Shown here in pieces: positions 12,600 to 26,089 of a stretch of 64,000 bases of DNA. Source of the stretch: Glycine soja (lineage: Eukaryota > Streptophyta > Magnoliopsida > Fabales > Fabaceae); contig NC_041010.1 in the NCBI RefSeq assembly GCF_004193775.1, positions 41,963,562-42,027,561 of the forward strand, read 5' to 3'. The notes beneath the pieces were generated by a model, which was not told where the DNA came from, did not search any database, and saw only the letters and a list, made by a program, of their open reading frames with translations. Numbering within the stretch: the first letter of the stretch is position 1; the number at the start of each line of letters is the position of its first letter. The translations under genes and the position numbers were made by a program.

Positions 12600-15500
12600 T
12601 CATGATGGATCTGATTCCAGTTTTGGGATGATGGCAGATTTGAGCTCTAAATGAGAAATACGAACAGCTCCAATAAGCCTCTCCGGCAATTCATCAGGTG
12701 TATTTGCCTGTCAATAATAATTTTGTCACAATTTCACAATACACACTAAAAGATATCAATGAACAGCCAAGCATGCCCAATACACACTAAAAGATATCAA
12801 TCCATTGTGAAAATTAGTTTAACTTGTCAAGCATTTATTCAGAACCAAGTACAATTTTTACCTCTCAAACACACATGCCCAATATTCCAAAGCTCCCAAT
12901 TCAAAACAAATTATAGGTTGTGCTAGAAAAATCTCCAACATTTTAATTTGAAACCATTCCAAATTGAGGACTTTTAGTAAAAACAGCATCTGTTTTGATA
13001 CGAATACTTAAAGCAACAAATTCAGACCAAAAAATAGATAGCTATTATTAACAATAGTAATGGAGAAAGTAAAGCTAGTGTGTGTATCTTGATCATAATT
13101 TGGCATCAAAGTACGTACCACATTATAGTATCCACTATCCATCTCTCCCATACATATTAGGTAAACTAATGCACACTTCTTGGACACAATACAACGGCAA
13201 ACTGCCCTCAACTCAAGTAACAACCAAATTCACACTTTTACTACAAAGTTTGATATTCATCTGGTCATTTTGTGCTAAAAGATTAACAAAATTTTAATAT
13301 TAATAGAAGACTTCGTCTACATAACAGTATGACCATGTGTGAAACTTTTTTTTTAGCTAAATCAAGTGCACTCAATTTCAGAATATACATATCATTCCCA
13401 AATACAAAAGTGCAAGCATAAAAGCAGCACACAGTGAATCTTCAACACCCACACAGCAGAGCAAGATATCGTTACTTTGGAAAAATGTTTTTGTTATGCA
13501 GAACTAGCTCAACTTCATAGAGTATTTATAATTCCTAGCAGTTGGAGGAAAACAGGTAATGAAATTTAACACAATTCATTAAAACAGTAACAGATTTGTT
13601 GTCATGTCATTTAGTAGGTCTCCACAATCTGAAATATTGAAGACCCACAACCTCCTAAGTGATTTCAACTAAAATCAAGTACGACTAGCAAATGTGAAAT
13701 CAAAGCCATTATGCTTGTGCAATATGAACATGAAAGTTTCCACACTGAATGCAACAAAATAGCTCTAGTCCAATTGCTGTCACTTAATCCCATGACTTGT
13801 TTAAAATGTTAATTACTAGTATATCAAACTCACCTGTACAAGAAAAGCCATATCAACCACCAATGTTGTAATCACACCAATAACCAGACCCAAAACTCCA
13901 TTAGCAACAGTAGAAGAACCAATATCAACATCAATCTACAAATAAAAAGTAATTGATTAAAAAATCATGGCAGACAAGTTAGGAAACTTCCTACACAAGA
14001 CAGACAAAAATTCATAGATATTGAATGAAAATTTACTTCTAAATACTTGGGACCACGAATATAGTTGCAATCAACTGCCTTTCCCAGTAAACAAGGAGTA
14101 CTACCAACACTCTGGCGTACAATCCATGAGCCCTGCAGTTTTAAGATGGAAAATCAATAAGGAGTGCAAGGAGAAACATGCTGTTTCTCCAGCCTTTAAG
14201 GAAAGATAAACAGAAGAAAATGAAAATTAAATCAAAATTACATGCTGTATTTATCATTTAGGAATTACAGTGACATCCCGTGTGGTTTCTTGAAATTTCA
14301 CACGATATCACAGCCCTTTTAATGCACACAACAGTAACCCCCCTTACATGGTACACATTGTAATGTGTTCAAGTAACAAGGGTACACAATGCAATGTATT
14401 TCAAACAAATAAGGGGGTTACTATAGGGGTTAAAAAGGCAGGGAAAGCGTGTAAAACTTCAAGAAACCACGGGAAGTGTCACTGTATTTTGCCTACCGCT
14501 TATCAAACTAATAAACATAATTAGTTCCCCAGTTGAATTCACCCACCGCTTCTACCCCCCCCCCCCAAAAAAAAAAAAAAACACACATAACGCACACCCA
14601 AAAAATTAAAAACCTTACATAAGATGACATGATTGACAAACTTGCTTGTAACATTTGGTACAGAGCATCTAAAATTTTATTTACAGTACAAATGGTTTAC
14701 TTTCTCTGACAAATTACAAGACTATAACACCAAATCTGACAAAAAGCAGAAAGAAAAGGTTACTAGAAAGAACCAGATGACATAAAAGAATCCGCCTCAA
14801 AATTAATCACATGGAGAATATTTAAAAAAAAAAAAAAAAGATAACGAATACAAGAAACAAATGGCAAAGCGCGCACACAACCACCACACTCTCTGTAAAC
14901 AAAGGATGATAACAATGTTATAACATGCCCATACTAAGGCTTAACTACATAAGAATGATAGCCACAAATTATAAAATTGACTAGCAAAGGCAGTGAAAGT
15001 TGCCTAACCATAATGATGACAAACTTTAGTAAATACCTTTGGGACTGATGGTATGAGCTTAAACCTGCTGTTTCGAAACTCATCATCACCGTCAACAAAG
15101 CGATGCAAGAGGGATCCAGAAACTAACTCCTTTGTCACAAAATAAAATACCATACTATAGTGTGTTGATGCAGGTACCTACAACCAAACAGCATGCATTC
15201 ATTTACTTTTAATTCTAAACCTTTGAAATTTAAAGTTGAGTAGTTGACTCAGTCACATGAAAGGAACTCACTTGAAGATTAATAACAATGGAGAAAAATC
15301 CTTTTTCTGAAGCAACCTACATAGACACAAGATTAGGACTATTGTCAGCAAAAGCCTAAATAAAACATACAACCCGCCCAACAACTTCAATAGATAATAA
15401 AAATGGAAATCAAATTCACCTCATTGTATATTTTAACTGATAACCATCCCATTTAAGCAAAGATATTATCATCCCTTAACTTATGTGTTTCAATTGCAGG

Positions 15501-18500
15501 TGTGTGGGTTTGCAGGTTTGGGGGCTGTCTTGGTCTGCAGTAAGGTGTTTAAAAAATAGTGCAGGTGTGGAGTGTTTTAAACCCAGAGAGCATTTTAACA
15601 AAAATTACAACACTAGCAGCATGTTGCATACATTCCTTTCATTTTGCAATCACCACTGACAGCAACCTTACAAGTATGACAAGGATAAGCCATGGAGCAT
15701 ACTGTATTTCAATCCCAGGTCAGTAGGGTATAAAACAAATTCAAATTGAAGGATGGATTTTGGGTTTAAACATTCGATTTTAATGAATAAGTTCAGTATC
15801 AAAAAACAAAGATGGTATCAACAATAGTTTAGAAAAGAGAGGGGGGTTCTGCTCCATCTTTGTATAACATTTTTAACTAAGAGTTAACATGGAATTGCAT
15901 TAAATTGTTAAGTATCATCATGCCCCATTTGAATTAACAGGGGTTGGTGTTTTTATGCCCCAAACAGGATGGCTATGTGGTGTAAACAGGAAGCACAAAC
16001 CTTGAGGAAGGCAAATTTAATTTTCCCATAACTATAAACTTCATTGAATATCTATGCAAGAAAATACAACCATGTATACAAGTGACAAGAAGCCTACCCT
16101 AGGTAGTCTAATTTACTGTTTACTTCAGACACCAGGATATAGTAACAAACCTACCAACAGAGCCCTATTACTGAGGTGTAGTGGACATAGAATGATGGAA
16201 AATAATCAAATTATTATGCTTCAATTATCGCTTGATTATTGTGCTTCAAACAAAGGGAACCTAGTAAGTGGTAAACTTTCAGTTGCTACAGGATACTTAT
16301 AATGACCATAATGACCTCCCAGACCACCTAGAGGATAAGGTGGATCTTTTGGGAGAAAGTAATGTTAGCAACTCCTCTTAACCAAAAGGGAATTGAGTAA
16401 GGGGCAGAAGAGGGATTTGGATCTTAACAACCTGGAGCACCTGGCTAGGAGGGTGGGAAGGAAGGCTGAAGGGGGAAAGATTAGAAGCAAAGAGAAAAGG
16501 GAGGGATGACAGAGGGATAGGGGATAGGGGATTCAGTAACTGAGTGAGTTTTGGGGCCTTTGGACAGGAAAATTTGCAGATCCCTGAAGTTCTACAATCA
16601 TTACAATGCCTATCTTTTGTTTTCTTTTGTGCTGTGTGTGTTTTGTGATGGACTTGTGATCTCTGTAGTCTGTAATTGAGTTTACCACTACTTTCTGAAA
16701 AAATACAAAATACCTAGTTCAAACCACGTACCAATAATCTTCATCAAGTAACAAAAAACAGACAAGGTTAAGTTAAATTACTCACTTGCGCCGCACAACC
16801 ATGACGCCTAACCACATGGTCCATTCTCTTTGAGTCTTTAAACCAATCAACAGCAACAAGGTCCAGCATATGTTTGCCAGCAGGAACCTTCTAAGTTAAC
16901 CACAAAGGAATATGAGTACACCCAGACAATGATAAATTTTGATTCAGGAAGTGTATAAAGAAATAACAAGAGAAGACCTTTGTCTTGTCATAGCAATAAT
17001 GCTTGCTTCTGACTCTGAAGTTGTTTCCATCAGAAATTTTCCAGCAGTCCCGAGCATTATCACGGTCATCTCGGCGCAAATTGCCCGAAAAGGAAGAAAA
17101 GTCAATTTCATGTGCCGGTTCTTCTTCCAAGGCTTCAGTTTAGGAAAACATTATGAGAAGATTTAATTGAGCTTCTAATGTGCATGCATCTTTGTATGCA
17201 GGTGCTTCATGCACATGTTTGTAATTATAACATTATTAAATTAAATAAGGTGTAGCAAACAATACCTGTTTTTCTCACATCATTCTCAAGACCAATTTGG
17301 TATGCCTGAAAAGTATTAAAATATTAACACTTAGAACTTATGAAGCAAACCTCAAAAGTAAAGATGAGGGAATACAAATACAACCTCTTGTTCAGGTTCC
17401 GCTATTTGAAAATCTTCTTCATCATCAGAATATTCATCTATCAAGGCAGAACTTCTGCTTGCAGCATTCATTTGATCAAGAGAAGTAGGATTGACAGAAA
17501 AATCATTTGGCTTCTGATTCTTCTTTGAAGAAACAGCTGTTGAGGACATATTAACCATGACAGGAATTCTTGGATGAGCATGTCTTTCATCTGATTGGGC
17601 AAACCATTCACGTAAACCTGTAGAAATAGAAGGAAAAAATACAAGCATTTTGAAACTCATTGCACATCAGCCTCTCCCACAAAAGAAAAGAGAAATTCCA
17701 AAATGAGGCAACCTCCACTCCTAAACCTTTTAATTGTGAAATTGATAGAAAGAGAAAGGTACATAAAAGGAACCATGATGAATTGATGACATAAGGAAGA
17801 GGTACCATTCTATAAGAAAATTGTTGTGTAAAAGTAAAAAAGAAAATGAACTTACCAGCTACACTATTTAACATTTGGCGGACACAATACTGCTGAAAAG
17901 ATGACAAGTAACCCACACCCCATCCCTTCAGATCAATCTGCATAAGATGCTGGACTTGGGTCCTGGGCCTCCCATTTCGAGGTTTTAAGGGGGAAATATT
18001 AAATCCTCCACCTGTAGAAAGCAGTTCTTAGACCTAATAAATTTCAATAAAAATAACAGAAACAAAGAAAACTATACATGAGATGCATCAATCAGTAGAA
18101 ACAAAATTAATTCTTTATTAAAAATGACATACTAATGATAATGATAAAAAATGGCATAAAATCAGTTTATCATAAAGTTCAATCTTCATTTTAAGCGACA
18201 GAAAACACACAGCAAGGTTCCATTTTTATCTCTTGGATCAAGGAAACATTTCACATGTTTCAATTGATTAAAAGAGGGAAACTTCAATCTTTTGCAATCA
18301 ACAACCCCAATATGCTAAACAACAAGCCTCCTAGCTGTAGCATTTCCAGGAAATTTTCCAACTAATTAGCTGTTTTAGGATTTTAAACTGGATCTGTTCA
18401 TATGCGTGCAACATCCTCTTCTTTTTTAGGTTTAATTGCTATTTAGATCATCTAATTTATTTTTTAGGTTCAATTTGGTTCTCTTATTATTAAAGTTCAA

Positions 18501-21500
18501 TTAGGTCCTGTAATTTTTAAAAGTAATACAATGTTTAATAAAGGAAAAAAAATACTCAAATTAGAAGAGGCAAGGCTCTTAAAATAAACTGTTAGCAAAA
18601 CACCAAAGAGGACATATGCAGAACCTCTTCCATAATAAATTGATGACATCAAGACCCATTGAAATGTAGATTAATCCTACTCTCATGAACTTTGAAAGAC
18701 GGAATCAGATATATAAAGAATTTAATCTTACTTTCAATATGTGCCCGAACACACCCTGGCTGTGGACCACAGTTTTCATGTTCCCTAGAGCGAAATAAAA
18801 CAACTGCAAGAAGAAGAAACATCAATGCAAACTTCCAAAGTAATAGACACAAGGTAGGATCTTGATAACGAGTGCATTAAGCGCATTAATTAAGAAGCAT
18901 TCAATGCCATCCATAAAATGCTTATGATCACTTAAAGAAATGCATTACATGTTTGATGTTTGAGTTTCCGATATAATAAATAATAACTTCTTTATTTAAT
19001 ACTCTCTGCTTTTGTTTCCTTAACAAGTGTCATTGTCAGCAAGTCCTATGAAAATATACCAAAACCTTTGAACAAAAAAGGAAAATTCCTACCATAACTT
19101 CCATCATCATTTCGGCGCCAGTATCGCACATAACAAAGATCACGAGGCCACACAAACCTGCAATGATAAATGCATAGCAGTTTGGGTCAACACAGTTAAC
19201 CACTTTACTTTGGGGATGTGCAACCATTTCTTAATCATTTAGCCAGTCCCATATTATACTTTCACATATACAAAAAAAACAACCCAGATTTAAGTGGGAG
19301 ACCTAAATATAGACTTACATGTCAAGAAATAAAAAATTTATCCAGAAAACTTATGACACAAGATACAAATAAATTTGGTTCTCCAAGAAAAGACATATCC
19401 ATTCATTTATGCAAAAAAAAATAGATAGGTTAACTACTTAACTCTAATATAAACTACAAACTATTATAAATGATAGAGAAGATAGATTATCTTTACATTG
19501 GGAACCAGTCTAGCTGAAGTCGGTGATAAAGAACTGCTGTATGCCCATCCACCTCCTCAACTAAACTACCATGTAGGAAACTGCAATCCCATCTGCAGAC
19601 ATGCAAATAATAAGAAGCAAACAAATTTATCCACCGAATAAATATTTGCAGATTATGGAACATCAAATAAGAAAGAAGAAAAAAACTTGTTTTCTGTATT
19701 TCCCTTATCACTACAGATTAAAGCATCCTTGACCTGTTGTAGGTCTGCAGGAGCAGTTTTACTGCCATCTGGTAAGTTTTCATTAAGTTTAACTTCTGTG
19801 TTTACAGTGAATATTTTTTAATTTAACTCAAGTGATAACTAGAACAATTTCTGAAACAAACAGGATGATGTCCAGAATCTTGCTAAATTTTCCAAATCTT
19901 TTCTATAGCCCTATAGTTTATGTTATCATACTCAGACTCAGTTATGTCAAACATCTCAGTGCATCAACGGTAATCCACTCATATTTATCACAATTATGAA
20001 GAATATAATAGAGGTTCCAAACTAATTACTCCTCTGGCCTTGCAGTCAAAACTAAACAATTTTGCACCTCACAGTCCAAACAATTTTGCACCTCATCAAT
20101 CATAATGGTCTTAATAAGCCTCATCAGTTTACCATCTACAATAACAACTAAGTGTTAACCCACTAGGTCAAGTCAGCTATATGGATCATATAACAATATT
20201 GAGCTATTAAGAATCCAAACTTTCAATTAACTCATTTAAATTAATGTATTTTTCAATAATTTTTCACCTATTTTTTTCTTTGGTCTTCCTCCACCCTTTT
20301 TAATGTAATCCTCTTCCATTTGGTCCACCTTTCACACCACAGCCTCTGTTCGTTCTCAGCTCTTTTCCTCACATGACCAAACCCATCTTAGGCAAGTTTC
20401 TATCATCATCTCAATAAGTATTACTCCAACATTCCCAAATACTTCCATTCATAATCTAATATTCTTATCTTAATATTCAATTTATCCACCTCAACATTCT
20501 CATCTCCCACTACTCCAGCATCCACCTGAAAAAATCATTGCTAGTCATAGAAAACTAGCATACCCTGGTGTCAGAAGGCTCCTCGCTTTGCGAAAGTATG
20601 GGGGAGAATCATTGTATGTAGTCTTTCCCTTGCATATGCAAAGAGGTTATTTCCAGATTCAAGCCCATGACCAACCAGTCACCAAAGCACAACTTTACCG
20701 TTGTTTCAGGACTCACCCTCATTGCTAGTCATAGAAATAGCTCAAAAATATGTAAGTAGCTTTCAGCACCAACAATGCCCCATTCATCATCATTTATAGC
20801 ATAGCAATGCCTCATTTCTCTCCTTGACCAGTATCCCCTAGTATTTTTCTCAACATTCTGACCACTTTACCCTCTTTAGCATCTAAGTTATTAAATTAGA
20901 TGGTTGTCCTTTCAGAGTTCTTTACTGTTTTTATAGGATGCTAGGGTAGGGCCATTCCTGACCTTATCAAGAAAGGCATTCCTAAGGTGCCAAGAATAGA
21001 TCACCCTTGCTGGAACCTTGCCTTAGTACCTTGGACATATGTTTTGGTTCCTTTGACTACACTGTCCAGGACATGCTAGAATATGGCCCAGCTTGGACTA
21101 ATTTCTATTTTCTAGCTTATGGGCGATTTCCAATTGTAAAACCTACTGAGACTTCTCTAAGACAATAGTGTCAAGCCTTGTTAAGTTTATAGGTGCTTGT
21201 CTAGAAGTTAAATGAGGGAGCCTCTTAAAAATTTGAGGTGTTCAAGTTAATTTTAACTTTTTCAGCTATCACAAACTTAGGCAGATCTGGTGGGAATCTT
21301 TGTCCTGGATTAACATGGCGGGACCATTTGCGCAACACCCAGGACAGAACTTCTTGCAGCACTCATTCTGTAGTACCTATCTTGCTATCAAATCACAGAG
21401 ATGGTTAATTTGGTGGGTGGCACTAACTTGGTGTGTATGGAACCATAGAAATCAAATGATCTTTTCAAACGACAGCTTCAATGCCAATAAGATACAGGAT

Positions 21501-24500
21501 GGCGCCATTTTCTTTTGCTGGAGTTGGCTGAGGAACCTTGAGAAAGGATTCGACAATCCTTTTCATCAATGGTCGCCATATCAGAGTAGGGTTCTGTAAT
21601 TAGTGGAAAATAGTTCCACAGGCAGGGATCACCAACGTAAACTATACACTTAGAGTTTTGGTTCTTTAATCCATGATGATTAGTTTTGTATTAGGGAACC
21701 AAACCTCCACATGAGAGATTAGATTGGTGATTGTAAATATATCAATACAACTTGTACAGATTTCAAATTAATATATATTATTATTTTTGCGGATCAAAAA
21801 AAAAAAGTTAATTTTAACATACGAGAGAAATTTGATCTATTTACTCCTTGATTCATTTTATTTTCCTCTCCTATATGTGTTTTGAAATTTATAAGCTCCT
21901 ATATGTGTTTGTTGAGAAGTTTATTCAAAGTAACTCTAACTAAAGTAGTATCAGCTGACATCACAATCTCTTAAAGTGTAATTGCTCTCCCATACATCAC
22001 TACAGTATTTCTCCAGAAACAACAAAGAATAACAACCTGGCATACATCATACATGACAGCCACAAATATGCAGAAACATAAAAATAGTGGTAATTCTGCG
22101 GAAAACCTACTCAAACCGTGTCCCATCCATGCTCATCACAAGTTCAAAAATCTCTTCACAAGTTGCCTCCACGACACCTACTGCCTTCATAGCTTTACTA
22201 AAGCTTCTTGGCTACATAAAGAAGCAAATTGAAGATAATTGTGTTTCCCAAACTATCCTATGAAATGTAGTTCACCGTGCAAATAAAGAGAGACAGGAAA
22301 TAACGCACAAGGTAATCAACTTCACCAAGTTCTTCAAAAATACGAAGTCCTGCAAATTTCAGAAATAAAATCATCTAAGCTTATACAATTACTACATATC
22401 CAATCATTTAAACACTAGAAATCAAGAATATATCAATAGAATAACTTCTTTTATGCAATCAAGATATGAATGTGCTCTATCATGTAAATTAATGTAGCAA
22501 ACCATCTTGACATTGTAAAAGACGCCAATGCTTTCTTGAGAATGCTTGGTTATTGATATTCTGATTTGACAAATCTGAGTCTATTTCCCGTGTCCAGTCA
22601 AAAACTGATTCCGGAGGACCTGCATCACAAGAAAGGAAAGGTTTAAATATAGACTGTAGCAGAGTAATTGCAAGCCCACAAGATGTAGGGATACAAAGTA
22701 GACCATTTCCAATTGTGGTCCTCCTTAACAAATTTGGATGAGGTTCATCTTCATCCTCCTGAGCACTGAACCTGGTGATGCAAAAAATACATTGGATGTT
22801 ATGAATATATAGGAGGATACACACAATAACATTGGTATCCAACAATTATCTACAATGGAGCTATTTGCTCAGCAGTGCAATAAAAATGGCCTAAACAACT
22901 AAATCATGTTCCAGTATAACCCAATCAATTATTTCAGTTGCATCTCCTGAGAATGGACATTGGAATGAGAGAAAACAATCTAAAGGAAGACAGGCATAAT
23001 TTAACAACATATGAAACAACGGCAAAGAAAAAGCAGGTAAACTTTACACGTTGCCTTCTTCCACAAGCAGTAAGTGGAAAAAAGCAAAGTACAAATATAC
23101 TTACTGGCTTTCACGGTCTGAGGAAGAAGCTGTTTTCCCATTGTCCATCCCAGATTTGTACTCAAAAGAAATATATTTGTTGCCATTTGATGGTTGTGCT
23201 CCCTGATGCTGCATGCATCGAAGTTCAATAGCATCAACTCACACAACAGGAAAGCATGTCCTACTAAGATGAGCTTACAAAGTAAGATTGCAATATATCC
23301 TTTTATCCATGTATCAAGTAAATGCTTTTCATGTTTCAAGCCAATATAAATCAGGGAGAGTCAGGAGAGATAAAGTCTAACAAAAAATTTAGGAATATGG
23401 ATATTAATCCATATTTAAAGAACATAATAGGATTGTGCAATTCAATGAAACAGACCTGATCAATGACATACTCAATTTTTTCCTTCCAAATTAGAGCCTC
23501 TTGGATGTTAAATGCTGCCATCTGCGGTAAGAACCAGAGTAACATAATATTTACTCAGCAAAAGAAAAATTATAAAATAAAATAAAATATAACAAAATGT
23601 ATAATAGTAATTAAGGATAGAATTCGTTTATTTACATAAAGCTTTTGTGCGGCTCATTCAAGACTTACTAGAACTATTACACAACAGAAAATTAAAGCTT
23701 TAGTTTCAGCTTATCTAAATAGAGATAGGAAAAAAAGAGATTTTCACGGTTTATGGATTAGTTGAATAAATGCAGTAATCCGCGAGAATCAAAAAGTATA
23801 CTATATTCATAGGAATTTAATATTTCAATCCATACATGAGGCAACTGCAAGGTATAAATATATGCTGGATATATGAATGTGAGGAAAATCCACTCACCAT
23901 AATTCGATGGTTCTTTTCTTTCTTGTTGTAAAACAACAAAACATAAACCATCTGCACAAAAAAAAATTGTGGGCATATAGAAAGAACAAAACCATTATCC
24001 ATATGGAAAATTTTAAAATAGTTTAAAGAAAGTTATATTTTAACAATAAATAAAACTACCAAAACCCAGCATATAATGCCACTTTCAAAATCACATCTGC
24101 GGCCAAATTGTTTTATTCAACTTTACATGAAGGAGAAAAAACATGATACCAAAATTCTTGAAATATCTTTCCCTACTTTGAAATTATTCATATGAAAAAA
24201 TAATCTGACTAGTTTACACTGTGACTAAAAGGATAATCCGGTTACTGGACCCCGCACCAGGTGAGCACGCAAAACTCTCATTCTAGTGAGTGGCTCAGCT
24301 TGTAAGGTTTGATTTTAATCTAAATGATTGTACTAACAGGATTAGTACAAAAAATATAAGTTTACACATAAGCTTGGACAAGTTCATGAGTTAACTCACG
24401 AGTTTGACAGAAACGGCTAGAAGTATAGAACAGTTTTCCCCTCCCCCACCCCCACCCCCTTGGTGTTCAGCATATACATTTGATCGGGAGATTTCTCCAG

Positions 24501-26089
24501 TAGACATGAGGAGGGATTGCAAAGTTATTGTATCTTGTTCTCCTACTTTATAATTATTTTTTCCTTCTGCTGTCACATTGAAGAATGATAATTTGTCCTC
24601 CTACTTTAGAACAGTGTTGTTAAATAGCAGCCACGGCAGAATGGCGTGGAAGATTTTTTGCCAACCGCCATGGGCAATTTGTGAAGGGGGCCCACAATAC
24701 CGGCACCATAAGGCACAATGGTGTGTTTATGTGGCAGAATTTTGGCCTTCCACCATTGTTAACACTGCTTTAGAATTATTTCTAGATTTCTTCCATAATC
24801 TAAAAAGAAAAAAATAATAATAATAATCTGTCTTGGACAACACAGGACCCTACCCAGCTCCATAAGTGAATCTGATGGTACTCAAAGGGGTATGAATTTT
24901 CATGTATGTCTAGTATAGTAGCATTACTCTCCAAAAAATGATGATGTTTGTTTTTTCTCTGTTTTACTAAATGTCGTTGGTATTATTGATGATCCATCTT
25001 TGCATACATCACACATCATAAACCATTCCACAGCATCCCCTCAGTCCACCCATTTACTGCCTCCATTCCACACATCCTATTTCCTAAGACCATCTCCAAT
25101 GGGGGTGTTTATATGAGTTGCTTAACTTTATGCGACATTGCTTAAAAAAAAAATCCATTGGAGCAAATGACATAGCATTGCTTATATAAGCAACCGTTGC
25201 TCAACAAATTTATACCATAAAAAACATTTTTCAAGCATTATAGGATCCGTAAAATTAATTTAAGCACTCATTTTAACAACTTCAGCATTGGAGAAAATTT
25301 TCGTGTAAAGTGCTTAAATCTGTGTGGAATTGTAAGGCCCATAAAATTAAGATAAGCAACCCATCTAATCAACTATACATTGTAGATACTCTAATTGGAT
25401 TAAAATTGACACAAGTGCATACCCAGCATACAAGTATAGTTCATGCCACTGATCATTTAAAGACTAGAAGGCTCACACAACGAGCATAACTACCAACAAA
25501 ACAAATATGTGTATTTAATTGCAGAACTCACATGTCCATGATGAGCCTTCAAGCCTCTATCCTCCACTCTACAGTTGCCATCAATTAGCAGTGTTTTAAT
25601 TGGTACCTTAGAAAAGCATTAAAAATAAAAAATAAAAAAAGTTAATGTCGTCAAGTTTTCAAGCAGCATCTACTCTCCAACACCCGCCCCTCCTTCCACA
25701 AAGTAATAGATACAGAGCAAAAAAAAAAGTTCAGAAAGCATAAAAAAAGTTAAGAAGTCGAAAAAGCAATCTCGCAAATTCCCCATCCTTTTCCACCGAA
25801 TAGTATGCCCCAAAAGGTTATTCGGGAGAGTGGAAATTCAACAAACAATAAAAATTGAAGGAAAAAAAGAATAAGAATAAGAATAATAACTGAATTCCCC
25901 CAAAAACTGAAACGTAGAAGCGAAATTCGACAAAAACGATAGAACCACCTGATTATCCTGCGGTTTCCTCTTGTAATACGCGAGCAGCCGCGACTCCAAC
26001 ACGAAGTACCTCATGTGGATGAACGATCGTCCGATCTTCCGCCGGCCGTACCGCACCATCCACCCTTCGTACACCACCTTCGACGACAT
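12600..26089 (-). CDS. EDR2: ENHANCED DISEASE RESISTANCE 2 (EDR2) lipid-binding protein
   Basis: Twenty-two exons join without a break into 725 aa (Arabidopsis EDR2 is about 718). Exons, 5' to 3' on the minus strand: 26089-25949, 25606-25532, 23951-23898, 23521-23456, 23208-23105, 22771-22704, 22619-22503, 22349-22309, 22211-22111, 19592-19497, 19157-19093, 18803-18732, 18011-17856, 17617-17385, 17305-17266, 17132-16978, 16887-16786, 15316-15272, 15177-15037, 14132-14037, 13935-13834, 12707-12600. A PH domain (about residues 3-112, beginning [11 protein letters not shown]) is followed by a START lipid-transfer domain (about 190-390) and the plant DUF1336/EDR2_C domain (about 500-715, [17 protein letters not shown]). 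EDR2 is a negative regulator of salicylate-dependent powdery mildew resistance and cell death; its PH domain binds PI4P in known members. An acidic linker ([10 protein letters not shown]) lies before DUF1336. The introns carry at least five transposon insertions; no exon is affected. Confidence 0.95.
14265..14487. mobile_element. MITE with about 40-bp terminal inverted repeats in an EDR2 intron
   Basis: The left end (ACAGTGACATCCCGTG, continuing through GGTTTCTTGAA) pairs with the right end (TTCAAGAAACCACGGG, continuing to TCACTGTA) over about 40 bases. A second, inner pair of arms surrounds ACATTGTAATGTGTTC. It is about 220 bp long with no coding content, in the intron between exons 19 and 20 of EDR2. 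I could not find a clean target-site duplication, so the superfamily is open; Mutator-like is a guess. Confidence 0.75.
16320..16720. other. Purine-rich foreign-looking segment in an EDR2 intron
   Basis: This stretch of the intron between exons 17 and 18 is unusually G- and A-rich (runs such as GGGATAGGGGATAGGGG) and is followed by a T/G-rich part ending in a short A-run. Its composition differs from the AT-rich intron around it. It could be a decayed retroelement, but no recognisable domain was found in any frame. Confidence 0.35.
20535..20737 (-). mobile_element. tRNA-derived SINE (Au-like) with 19-bp target-site duplication
   Basis: The body at 20554-20718, read on the minus strand, has the layout of an Au-type plant SINE: a CAACGGTAAAGTTG box, then a degenerate RNA polymerase III B-box-like GGGCTTGAATCTGG, then AACCTCTTTGCATATGCAAG and a short 3' part. 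It is flanked by perfect direct repeats TCATTGCTAGTCATAGAAA at 20535-20553 and 20719-20737, the target-site duplication of retroposition. It lies antisense to the window's plus strand and parallel to EDR2, in the large intron between exons 9 and 10. Confidence 0.85.
21244..21818 (+). mobile_element. 5'-truncated LINE (L1-type) insertion with 14-bp target-site duplication
   Basis: An open frame up to 21599 encodes the C-terminal end of a plant LINE reverse-transcriptase ORF (the zf-RVT region, with [20 protein letters not shown]). It is followed by about 190 bases of 3' UTR and an A-run at 21796-21806. Perfect direct repeats AAGTTAATTTTAAC lie at 21244-21257 and 21805-21818, so the inserted DNA is about 550 bp and strongly 5'-truncated. 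It sits in the EDR2 intron between exons 9 and 10, antisense to EDR2. Confidence 0.9.
24604..24775. mobile_element. hAT-type MITE with 8-bp target-site duplication
   Basis: The element at 24612-24767 (156 bp) starts CAGTGTTGTTAA and ends TTAACACTG, a terminal inverted repeat. It is bounded by the identical octamers CTTTAGAA at 24604-24611 and 24768-24775. An 8-bp duplication with CAGTG termini is the hallmark of the hAT superfamily. There is no coding content. It sits in intron 2 of EDR2 and is more GC-rich than the surrounding intron. Confidence 0.9.
25085..25394. mobile_element. Tourist-like (PIF/Harbinger) MITE
   Basis: The left end GACCATCTCCAATGG pairs imperfectly with the right end CATTGTAGATACTC. 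The element at 25088-25391 is flanked by TAA on both sides (25085-25087, 25392-25394), the trinucleotide target preferred by PIF/Harbinger elements. It is about 304 bp, non-coding, and lies in intron 2 of EDR2, roughly 300 bp from the hAT MITE. Confidence 0.75.

Noticed and set aside
14551..14581. C-run followed by A-run
   Set aside because: A simple homopolymer tract inside an EDR2 intron; no function inferred.
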